In this document: positions 23,929 to 34,958 of the stretch, in pieces
How the letters are laid out: the number at the start of each line of letters is the position of its first letter
Position numbering within the stretch: the first letter of the stretch is position 1
Origin: Plantago major
Lineage: Eukaryota > Streptophyta > Magnoliopsida > Lamiales > Plantaginaceae
Length of the DNA: 64,000 nt
NCBI GenBank assembly: GCA_026545765.1
Contig: CM048841.1
Location: 94,073,352-94,137,351, forward strand
Reading direction: 5' to 3'
The notes under the pieces: model-generated
Databases searched by the model: none
What the model saw: the letters and a program-made list of their open reading frames with translations, nothing else
Told to the model about the DNA's origin: nothing
Made by a program: the position numbers and the translations under genes

Positions 23929-26900
23929 ATGGCGAGTTCGATGTTGCTATTGGGTAAGGTACCACTGCAAGCTTGTCAACTGACTACTGGCTTCTTTCGG
24001 TCTTATCCACAAAATTTGGATACGCTTTCTTGTCCAAGACCACATTTGAGAAAGGTCGACGCCGTCACTGACAAACTTCACTTCAAAGAGCTTCTCTTCT
24101 GTGGCAAACCCATCTCTTGCTCCAGGCTCAAAAGAGTCTCCGCATCAAGCTCTGAAGATTCACACTCAGCCGACAAGGTATTTTAGCCTGAACTTCCAAG
24201 TAGATATATGTCAAGTAAAGGTCTTCAATTCTCTTATATCCATTTTGCATAATCTGATAAGCTGGATATTTGGTGCTAAATTAAAAACCTTTTCCTGCCA
24301 AAAAGATGATCCTTCTCAGGTTTACTAACTAATGAGTCAAATCGTATGGCTGAAGGAACCAGTACAATTGAAAAGAGGCAAGAGCTTTGAGGAATGGGAT
24401 TCACTAACAGCAAAATTTGCAGGAGCTGCAAATATACCATTTCTATTGTTGCAACTTCCTCAGATCATTCTCAATGCACGAAATCTTCTGGCAGGGAATA
24501 GTTCTGCACTTTCTGCCGTTCCATGGCTGGTACTGATTTTGGATAACCGTAGTTACTGCTCTTGGATTTGGATTAGTTAATAGAAATCTGAGATGCGTTG
24601 CAACAAATTGTCCTTTGGACAGGGTATGTTTACTGGATTGCTCGGAAATCTTTCTCTGCTCTCATACTTCATCAAGAAGAGGGAAACTGAAGCCATGGTG
24701 GTTCAAGCCTTGGGAGTTATATCCATGTATATTGTGATATGCCAGCTGGCTATTGCAGAAGCTATGCCTCTCCCTCATTTTATTGGCACATCTGCAGTGG
24801 TGGCTTCTGGTCTAATTATAAATTTGATGAAGTACTTTAATTTGCTCAACCCCAACATCTGGACCTTATGGGAAGAATTTTTAATTATAGCTGGGCTCTC
24901 AGCACTTCCACAGGTAAAATCTGTTGCTGGAGATTCACACTGCAGCTAGATCAATTTTCGAGTAAACCCTTTCTATGGTCTTGTATGTACAGGTCATGTG
25001 GTCAACTTTCATCCCGTACGTCCCAAATACTGTATTGCCAGGGGCAATTGCCTTCATCAGTTCAGTGCTGGCTATCGTTCTGGTGAGTATAATAACATTT
25101 ACTCAAACTTGTATATCGTGCTGGCCATCTTTGTTCTTTGTGAAGGTCCTCATTTGTTAGTCTGGATTTCTTGTAAGAAGCTTTTCTTTTTTTCATAATA
25201 GAAAAAGTTGTAACCAAAGTATCTTAATTCAATGTCTCCCTCACCCAGCTTTCAATGTGGGAAAAGAAAGATATAGTGACCTCGTGCTTTGATTGTTTTG
25301 TAGCTACTGTTTCCAACAACAATTCTGATGTATGCCTTGGTCATTTGAAAAGGAAATTAAAGCCTTATGCTGGAAGTATTATAGCATGTCTCTGAGAAAA
25401 GTTATGTTTTTTCTGTGCTTATACAGACTGTAGGATTCTAAAAGTTACTTGCATGTAATCACTATCTCACTAGTCCATTATGGAAAGATAGAGATTTTAT
25501 ATGACTGGGTTGTTGATATTATATACTTGTTTGAGGCTTAGAGACTGTTTGCAAGAAATTTCCAAGCGGCTAGTGGACTTTTACTGTTTTACTTTGCGAA
25601 TTTGTTTTTGGCCTCTGCTCTTCGTAAAGTATAGAAGAGAGTGCGAAATCGCAGTACAAACACCGCCAGCCTACACGATAAGATATTTGATCTAATACGA
25701 CTCATAATACACTATAAGAGTCGTAAAAATGAACTAAAAAAGGCATTAAAATTATCTCAAAGAAGGTAAAAAATACGACTTCTAATTTTGAGTCGTAATT
25801 TTACAATTACGACTCTTAATTTGTACTTCAAAAGAAAATACGACACACCCCTTTTGCGACCCCTTTGAAATTTGCGTCACTTATTAAGGGTCATAATTTT
25901 AAAATACGACTCTTATATACATGATACGACTCTTTTTAAGAGTTGAATTAGATCAAATGTTTTGTAGTGCTAGAGTCTGCGCGTGTGCTTTCATATTTGG
26001 GTGAGGGGTCATGTTTTATTATAACATGAATCTTCATTGTGCATTTGTAAAAGAAAAAGGATCAGAAGTTATGTGTGAATAAATGATAGGGTTCAGAGAC
26101 TAGAGTTAGGTTTTTGCCAATGCAGCGTAGACTTGCATTCATAATGTAGTTAGTTATTGCCTTGTGTAGTATGGAAGATTCCTGCTAGTTTGGACTTTGG
26201 AGTGTGAGAATTAGTTGCTTGGTATTTCTTATTTTAGATTTGTGAAACACCTTAATCACTTCTGAAATTGCTGTTCCTTGAATGTTTCAGGCTCGAATGG
26301 GCAAGCTACCTGAGAAAGGTGTCAAACTTCTTGGATCCTTATCTGGCTGGACAGCTACTCTTCTATTCATGTGGATGCCTGTTGCACAAATGGTTATTTT
26401 TCTTCTTCTTTCCCACAAAAATATCAATGATTTCTAGTGGTCTTGAGAAGTTGTCCTAATCAGACTAATTATCCGTTCTCAGTGGACCAATGTTCTGAAT
26501 CCTGAGAACATTAAAGGTTTGTCTGCTGTCTCCATGTTGCTGGCCATGGTTGGCAACGGACTCATGATCCCACGAGCACTGATTACTCGGGATCTTATGT
26601 GGTATGTTAGTTTCAGATCTATAGTGTAGTTTTTGTCTAAATTCGACTTTTATCCTGCACCTTGAAGAGCAAAACATTATACATGTATGACACACTATAT
26701 TTGTTGCAAGCCAACAAGTACTGTATCTATTCATATTCCATCTACAGGTTCACCGGCTCGGCTTGGGCTTGTGTTTTTTATGGATGGGGAAACCTTATAT
26801 GCCTGTACTGGTAAGTTGTTGCTTGGATGCAATGTGTAATCCCGCACTTTGTAAAGGTTTTCTTGCTAATTAGCTTTTAATCTGCTATGGTTCAGCTTGA

Positions 26901-27137
26901 ATAGCATCAGCAGGGAGTTTTTCTTGGCTTCAACCTTGGGCTTCGCTGCCTGGATAGGTGTGCTTATACTTTGTTTTTCTTATTTTCCTGTTGATGTGTA
27001 ATTTCAAGTTCAATATTATCTCGAATGGTGCTTCACATATTCCTGTTGTTTTAGGAACTACCTTCTGGAAAGACTCGCAAGTTTACGGATTAAATTCACC
27101 GTTCACTTCTTTAAAGGAGCTGCTTTTCGGGCCTTGA
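23929..27137 (+). CDS. MEX1: Maltose excess protein 1, chloroplast envelope maltose exporter
   Basis: Nine exons: 23929-24177, 24356-24529, 24623-24913, 24993-25082, 26291-26392, 26483-26601, 26748-26810, 26896-26957 and 27055-27137, 410 codons. Exon 1 is a transit peptide rich in Ser and basic residues. The mature part starts near EEWDSLTAKFAGAANIPF and runs through about nine hydrophobic segments. Segments diagnostic of MEX1 include PQIILNARNLLAGN, LLGNLSLLSYFIKKRE, SLSGWTATLLFMWMPVAQMW and MVGNGLMIPRAL. It ends SPFTSLKELLFGP. MEX1 exports maltose from starch breakdown to the cytosol at night. Exon 2 begins after an unusual CTGAAG acceptor but follows a perfect TACTAAC branch site. Intron 5 holds a CACTA MITE. 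The gene is tail-to-tail with PIN6. Confidence 0.95.
25674..25969. mobile_element. CACTA-type MITE in MEX1 intron 5
   Basis: A 296-base element. The right end read inward is CACTACAAAACATTTGATCT and the left end is CACGATAAGATATTTGATCT. An exact 3-base target duplication CTA flanks it (25671-25673 and 25970-25972). The interior has repeated ACGACTC/GAGTCGT words in both orientations and no gene. A 3-base duplication with CACTA ends defines the CACTA superfamily. Confidence 0.8.
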
Positions 27138-27823
27138 TGATACCTTCGCAGCTTCAATTCACCGTTCACTTCGTTTCTGGAAATACAACATGATCATGTT
27201 CATCGGTAAGATCTGCAACAACGTAACTATTCTCATGAGGAATCTAGATAGAGCGCGAAACATAATGTCCTTTCGCAGTGGAAATCCACAAGGAGAAGAA
27301 AAAATAAAACCTACATTACAAGTAGTCTGTAACTCTGTATGTAATGCTGTTATAGTACTACCGTTCCATGTATAGAGAACTCACTGGGGATTTTTTCTTG
27401 TCAAGTTTTATGTTGTAATATTGGTTTTCTTGTTCATTTTGTACTAATTAAGATGCATTTTGGACTAAGATATTGCTGTTTATTCTTTCGGTTGTGGCTA
27501 AATGTAACTGGCTTATGAGATAAACAAGAACATCATATTCTGAAATTGCTAGTAGTAATTTATTTAGTAAGTGAGAATAATAAGGTATACGGTAAGTCTC
27601 GCTCAATTGGTCAAAAGGGAGAGTAATATATCCTTGTCACTGTTTTGAACTCACATGGAGCGAATGTTCTGTGATTCATATTTTTTGTGTCAGACTTTGT
27701 TGCAAATTGTTGTGATTTAACTTGACTTACATGGTTTTCAATCTATCACGTGAACCTGGCAGAGTCTATGTCTAAGACAAAACATGGTAATTTGGCTGTA
27801 ATGCTTATTTCTTTAGGCCTCTT
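27138..27823. other. Convergent 3' spacer between MEX1 and PIN6
   Basis: It holds the 3' UTRs of two tail-to-tail genes. No additional gene was seen. Confidence 0.5.
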
Positions 27824-30800
27824 TTACAAACCTAGAAGTATGTAATAGAGAAGAGTTACAGGTAAAGAAACTAGCATCCCGAAAATAACCCTGCAAAATG
27901 AGAAGAAAACTTTTTTGATCATTTTTACAGTACAGTAAATGACTTATAAGGGACTGTATATAAAGTTGGTTAAACATTAATTACCCAGTGCTTAGTATAT
28001 CGGGGTGCAATCCATATTCTCGTGCAAACACAAATGGGACAATTCCTTGAGGAAGAGCTGCCTACATCAATCACGGAATTAATTTTCCCGAGTTGAACGG
28101 TATAAAGTGAGGTAGATGATTCATAGAGATAATGTATACCGTATACCTACTATATATACCTGAACTATGGAAGCATGGAGGCGTACGCCTCTAAGACCAA
28201 CGACGAGAGAAGAAGCTGACATGACGATTGGACCACCTATAAACCGGAATGCCATTGAAATTGCCGCCATTTTTGTACCGCAGGCGATCAAACGAGGTTG
28301 AAGAGCCATGAATAGCCCTATGTATATATGCACCATCCCTCAATATTATAAGTAACATGTAAAATTGAATCGATTTACTTCAAGAAATCGACTCATTTAT
28401 GAGCATTAACGTGTACTATACGTATATATTAAGATCGATTGAATGTTAATGGACGTACCTAAACTGAACATGGCCATTCCAAGACCCGCGTCTGAAATGA
28501 TTTTGATGGAGTATTTAACCAAACTAGGCATGCCAACATTGTACCTAGAAACAAAATGATGAATAGATGATCGCATTAACATAAATATGTGTTCCGTTAT
28601 TTCGTTACGTTAAGATCAATCGAATTTATGATGGTTGGTCAAGTAACAAAAATGTTGTATTTTCCGGTACATAATATGATTATGTATGTACTTACTTGAA
28701 AGAGATTAGAGACCAAAAAAGGCCTAAGACACTGGAATAAGTGTTTGGATTACGTGAAAGCTTCCTTCCAACCATGATTAGGATGAGCTTAAGCATAACC
28801 ATAGCTCCTGGCATTTCTTGATTAATGTTTCTTGTTCTTGTATCTGATCCCTCGTCTTGTACTGAAACTTTTCCGCAATCTCTAAAACTAAGATCTTTCT
28901 CTGGATTAAGAAAAAGAAAATGGTGAAAATGAAAGGACATATCCAAGATTTTTTTTTAGAAAACGTCTTCATGAGTTTTTACCGATCATCGGTGTTATAT
29001 TTTTCTGAGTAACATTGTAAAAATTGTATTTATAGATGAACTAAAAGGACTGACAAACATTATTGTTACAGTTAACATTAATTATTATACATGCATATAA
29101 AAGTCATGTTTATTCATATAATATTATTGATATTGTTTAGAAAATTTTATATCCATATTTAATAATATTCATCACTATATATCTCTTAATTACCTCCCTC
29201 AATCCTCAAAATCTTTGTGATATTCTTTTAGAAATATAAAAGGTTATGAAATGAGAATAGAGTTATTAATTACTGCTCATGTAACACGTTGATTTATCTT
29301 GCAATTGGTACTGAGGCAGGTGAGATTCTTGTCTAGTCAGAGCAGGTGACAATTGGGACAACATTAATCAGAACCTATGTTGACATGACAATATGACATT
29401 TCTCTATTAGGAAACAAACCTAAATAATACTGGTATTATTATGTAAACTCAAGCCTAAATGAGTGAAATGAGCGATCATAAATTCATAATAGGAACATCA
29501 AAATAATTAACAACTCAAGGTTATGCACACAAAATTTAAATGTATAGCTAAGTTCGTTCTAAAATTTGAACACATTTAACGTACCGCCAAGTTCGAATTC
29601 TCGTGGTGACTCCCATACTATCTGCACAGCTGGTGATGACATCCGAGAAACTTTGTCAAGAGCGGGACTCATGCTGGTCAAATCAAGTTCGTTGAAATTT
29701 GATGCCCTTGGTGTGGGCTGGAGCGAGTACGCATCTGATGAAGCATAACCCGAGAACCTTGGGCTAATGGGTCGATGCCCAAACCCAAATTCTTGCGGTG
29801 TATTTATAGAGAAGATCTCTACATTAGAGAGATTTGATATTCGAGGAGTTGGCCCCAAAGAGGAGGATGTAGGGGCGGAAGATATGGACCTTCGTATCCG
29901 GACTTTGATATGACCCGTGTCGTCGATTACGGACTCAGTGCATAGCGGGTCCCGGCCGTCAAGTGAGATGACATCATTGTCTATTTCAAATTTTGTTATG
30001 GCGGAAGCTGTTTGGCCCGGGAACTGAACCCGGATTAATATGGTTGCTGCTCTATATTCGAATAGGAAGAGCAATAAAGTGTACCTGCATGATCCCTCAA
30101 ACTTTTTACCACATGTGTTACGTGTTTTACCACATACTCCCTCTGTCCGTATAATCTTCACCCGTATTCATTTTATAAACGTCCAGTTAATAATTATTCA
30201 TTCAAAAGGTAGTGAAAAATGTGAACCCCAATAACCATTCTGTCAATTCTATCCTTATTTTATTACCCACTAAACAATTTTATCATTATTTATTCATATT
30301 TCTTATTAACCACAAAATAAATGTCCCAAGTTTAGACGGACAGAGGGAATAATAACATTTTAATGCTATAATGTAATAACACTATTCATTGGCAAGTATG
30401 CATTTACCCCAAGCTAGCAAAGACCTATCATTAATCCTATGATGTATGTAAGAGCTTTTAAGTTGTTAATTAGTCTTATTTATAGTGAATAGTGTAAAAT
30501 CGAAATAAAGTTTTATTATATGGAGATCATACATATTTATTTATACTATAAGGTTTGAAAACGTAGAAAAAATTACTAATATGATGATCATTGTCACTAT
30601 AAAATCGTTGGTGTCGATTTAAAACCAAACTTATCATGCAGTTACATAAATAATTTTTAGAACTAGTCAAGTGTGGTATACTCTCTTTCTCATAGCTTTT
30701 TGTGATAAAAAATCAACTCACTTTTACATAACACTGAAATGATGTCCCATATGTTTGACTTATGTTTCCCAAACTTTTTCAGCTTGCTTTGACGTGAAGC

Positions 30801-31645
30801 TTAACAATCGTGCATAATAATTATACCAATGCATCGAGATAATAAGTCAATCTATACATGATTTTACTTTATTCAATACTGAAATAATGTAGTTAATTAT
30901 AATCAATTTTCATTGATAAATAAAATTTTGAATAATTTGAAAATGATTCTTTGTAGGTTTTCAATAATTTGATGGATAGTGATCAGGTAATTGTTAATCA
31001 CGTAACGTGTACTATAGTTTAGAAATTAAAAGTTTTAAGTTTTGGAGTTTATGAAAACTCAATTTCAAGTAGGATTGTGCGGAGTGGAAAACAAACATGA
31101 AAGTTTTGTAAATCTCAACTCGAATCGATTGTCAAGCAATCGGACTATATTGCAGCAAGAACAAAACCTAAAATGGTGTTTGGAACAATTTTCATAAGTT
31201 TATTGACGCGTAAAACTTACCAGATAATGCATTGGAGAACAACAAGTTGAACCATGAGAGGCTGAGTGAAATCACCATACATGGCATTGAGCAAAGGGAT
31301 TCCCATAACCAAAGTGTTTGGCAAAGTAGAGACTGAGAAAATAGTGATCAACCACTCCAATTTCCCTTTCCAAGTACACCAAATAGATAGCAAACCCAGC
31401 ACAAAGGCCTTGGACATTGTGTCTGCCAGTATGAACTTTGTGTCCATTTCATAAGGGTTGTTTTCAGATATGAAGTGGAAGGACAAAACCGGAACTGCAA
31501 AAACCGCCACGAACCGGTTGATACCGGAGCATTGCTCCGGTGAGAATATCTTGCACCATTTCACGGAGCCGTAGGCTACGAGCATTGCAAAGTAAAGGGG
31601 TACCATTGCACACATGACTTTGTAAAATTCATCTCCATTTATCAT
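27824..31645 (-). CDS. PIN6: PIN auxin efflux carrier, PIN6 type
   Basis: Seven exons on the minus strand: 31645-31221, 30084-29585, 28900-28696, 28544-28459, 28317-28160, 28061-27985 and 27890-27824, 505 codons. The N-terminal transmembrane block starts [20 protein letters not shown]. The central loop carries [23 protein letters not shown] and [20 protein letters not shown], which are PIN6-like. The C-terminal block ends [20 protein letters not shown]. The loop is shorter than in canonical long-loop PINs, and the total is shorter than Arabidopsis PIN6 (about 570 residues). PIN6 has a dual plasma-membrane and ER location and affects auxin homeostasis. A Stowaway MITE lies in intron 1. The 67-base last exon was found from the conserved C-terminus. 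Confidence 0.93.
30137..30349. mobile_element. Stowaway MITE in PIN6 intron 1
   Basis: A 213-base element. Ends are CTCCCTCTGTCCGT and, inverted, ACGGACAGAGGGA plus one changed base. TA target duplications lie at 30135-30136 and 30350-30351. Both features are typical of Stowaway (Tc1/mariner) MITEs. Confidence 0.85.
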
Positions 31646-31717
31646 CTTTTATTTCTTGTGTTTCTAATTTTCTTGTGTGTGTGACTTGTCAAGTCGTTGA
31701 GTGTGTTTAGGAGTAGG

Positions 31718-31725
31718 CTCTTATA
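31718..31725 (-). promoter_or_regulatory. TATA box of PIN6
   Basis: TATAAGAG on the minus strand, about 73 bases before the ATG at 31645. Confidence 0.45.
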
Positions 31726-34370
31726 GGAAGTGTCAGCCTGTAAATTGGATGGATCCGATTCGGTCCACTAAGGCTTGAACCCGTTCGGATGACCTATTCA
31801 AGAATGTTGTGATCCATATTGAGTGGTCTGATGGGACCCGGCGATGGCGAGGAAGACTCAAGACTTCGTGCCTCACTTATACTTTAATGTTTGGCTTTCG
31901 ATTATAATTGGACACTTGGTAGTTAAGTTAGGCTTTTCGCGGGCTTAGTTTATTAAGGTTTGCTTCTTTTTTATATTTTGTAATCTACTTTGTTTTCATA
32001 AGTTGAATATTGATTGTTGAAGTAGATTACCTTGTCAAGAATATAGCAAAGCGTGTTAATCCTAACTTCACGGTCGATCTAGTGAGAGTCGAAACCTCTC
32101 TCTAGCTCCGTAATTTGCCTCAAAGGTAGCGATATACTCATCGTACTAAAGTTCTTTTGTTGTCTTATTGGGAATCTGTGCTAGCACTATTGCCCGTTCG
32201 TTGGATTCCATCTACTTCTCTGACATAGCTTTTTCTTTCGACCGTGTTTTTGTCTGAAACAAACTAGACGGCCCTGTACGATAAGCACCGTGCAAGAAAA
32301 ATGATTCGATCCTTTTTTAATAGCATTCTAAACTCCGGAATCTTCACCCTTCTAAACCGACAGTCAGTGTTTTAACTCATTCAGTTTTGTTCTCTTCGTC
32401 TGCAAACTCATTCGAGCCTTGGGCTTATATTTTATACTATAATTGATTCCAAAGAAACGTTATAAGAGCCTTATTACTTATTTTAACTATATACCAAATT
32501 TGAGTGTTTAAATATATGAACAAAATTAGCACGTGTAAGTAATTAATGGCTTAAACTGTACTGTACATGTGTAACTATCCATCAATTAATGAAATCAATT
32601 TGCCGACACACTATTAAAAATAAGAATCATGGCTGCAGGCACTAATTATATTGGATGTTTCAACTTTGAAGGTAGGTGTCGATAATAATTTCTGATACTG
32701 TGGATTAATGATTTCTATAATTAATTGGTAATGATAGGAAATTTACTTGGTTGATTTTGCTGCTCAGTGCTCGATCCTTCGTGTTTTCGTTCAATGATAC
32801 CTAGTTCATCATGCCAATATATATTTTTCAAAAGTCAAATTATGTTCCATCCTTTTCAAATCATATGAGTTTTGGATCGGCTTTAATTTGTTTCATGATT
32901 CCTAATCCCACAATTTATGCGTGCAAAATTTCAAGCTTAGTTAGTGAACGGGCACCCTTGAAACGGTCCACGTCTTTCAACGAAAACTCTTGATGTCTTC
33001 AACTCGATTAGGGAATCCGGCCGATGGGGTACACCATCTTCATTTGGTGAAGGGCATTTGAATGATGTTTACGCAAGTGAATGATTCAATTCTCAGTTAT
33101 CTTTTGTCTACAACAATTCAATAGCATACTGAATCTTTTATTGAAAATAGAAAGTGGGTGCAACTCTATGTAGTTAAGACTAATGCTTTGTTTGCTTAGA
33201 CCTAGCATCATAGTTTGGAATGTGTCCGATGTGATTTAGTAGGTTTTTCTTCCAATCGCATTTTTTTCTTAATTAAAAATTACACATTAATACTAATGTC
33301 GTATGTAGATTATTCTAGTTTTTACCATAACCTAATCACCACATACATATTGTATGAGGGTGTAATAGTACAATATAGCAACAGCCTTTTTCTAGCTAAA
33401 AGGTATACTTTTTCCACGCCAATGTAGAATGGGGTACGCTTTTTTCCATTCTCATTGTTTCTCAGTTTGTTTTATTTACAATCTACATCATCATGAATCA
33501 TAATCATAATTTATTGATACTATGATATTTTTGAAGTTGGTAAAAGTAACAAATGCTCAATTCACATAAGTCACACGATGTGACTGATAAGATGTTGGTG
33601 TCTAAATCTCGATACTCATAACAGTGAAGTTCAGTTTTCTTTTATTTTCTTATTTTTCAGGAGTAACTGTGTAACGATCTGACCACTAATTAACTAAAAT
33701 CCAACATTGTGTATGTCTTTATGTATGCATCTTGTCATAACTCATACACGCAATAGGAAACTGCACAATAGCCAATCATTATAAGGTTGATCTAGATCAA
33801 TTACACATAACTTTGAGGTTATTATGAAAGGATACCCGTAACAAAATGTTCATCTTGTTGGCAAAGTGTCTTGAATATGAGTGAAGGAATAATGGAAGCC
33901 ATCGCTGGTGAAATGTTGTAGAATAGGAGGCATTGCGGCAAGGTAGTTTGTTTTGTTATGCAAGAGAGTACAAAACTACCAAGTACAAACAAACATGGCA
34001 AAAGTGACAAGACTAGCTACGTTGTGGGCTGGCGTGCAAATGGGCCCAATAAACTACAGACAACACGCATGCGCCGGCCCATCAGTCTCCGTCCTGTCTC
34101 TTTACTTTCTCTCGACCTTACATCCTTACTACTACAAGTTACAACCTACATCATCTGAAGCCAACAGTAATCGAATGAGAATATATCAACTTTTGCAAAA
34201 TACCGATCAAACATAATATATTTGCGATGTTTAACAATATACTTTCTCTCGACCTTACATCCTTAATGTAGTAATGCAATGATACTACAGGTTTGTTAGC
34301 ATTTGTCAGTTCATAATGCAAACAAATATGCCATTGTCAAATTATTAGTGCAGAAACGTCAAAATTACTA
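31726..34370. other. Gene-poor spacer between PIN6 and SPT5
   Basis: About 3.2 kb without a supported gene. A GC-richer, non-coding-looking patch at 31740-32340 may be an old retroelement remnant. At 34104-34128 and 34241-34265 the same 25-base sequence (ACTTTCTCTCGACCTTACAT plus CCTTA) occurs as an exact direct repeat. Confidence 0.4.
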
Positions 34371-34621
34371 CTCCCTCCGTCCCGGAGAACTTCATACATT
34401 AGGGTTAGCTCGCAGTTTTATGCGAAAAGTTAAAGTAATGATAGAATATATAAAATGTGGGAAAAAGTGTACTTTTAGTAGTAAAATGTGTAATTTAAGT
34501 GTAAATTTGAGATTGTTTATTATTTGTTGGGTGTTGAGTAACTTCCTTTTTTAGTAATGTATAAAATTTTGTGGGACGGCTAAAAATGACAAATGTATGA
34601 AGTTCTACGAGACGGATAGAG
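34371..34621. mobile_element. Stowaway-like MITE downstream of SPT5
   Basis: A 251-base element. The left end is TA then CTCCCTCCGTCCCGGAGAAC. The right end, inverted, is TACTCTATCCGTCTCGTAGAAC. The inner ATACATTA / AAATGTATG words also pair. TA flanks both sides. Confidence 0.8.
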
Positions 34622-34958
34622 TACAAAACAAGCTAAATTAGGCATCACTGTCCAAGGATTTCATAGTCATTTTCTACACAAGCCAGATATCAGCCATTCA
34701 ATTTAATAGACATTAAATGTGTTATAAACGATGGCTTCAGGTAAACTTAAATGTAACCTTTCCAGTTAACTTTTGACAGAAAGCACTTGATATAAATGGA
34801 AAGATTTAGACAATCAACTAGTATTAATTGTACAACACAAAACCACCCTACAATGCTTACTACTACAACTGAAACTTCCCCGTTATTTTTTCCTTAAATA
34901 ACATTGTATTCTAGTGGATATATAAACATGGCCATGCACCATAAGCATGTTCTCAAAC
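34622..34958. other. 3' flank of SPT5
   Basis: AT-rich, probably the SPT5 3' UTR and terminator region. No gene seen. Confidence 0.4.
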
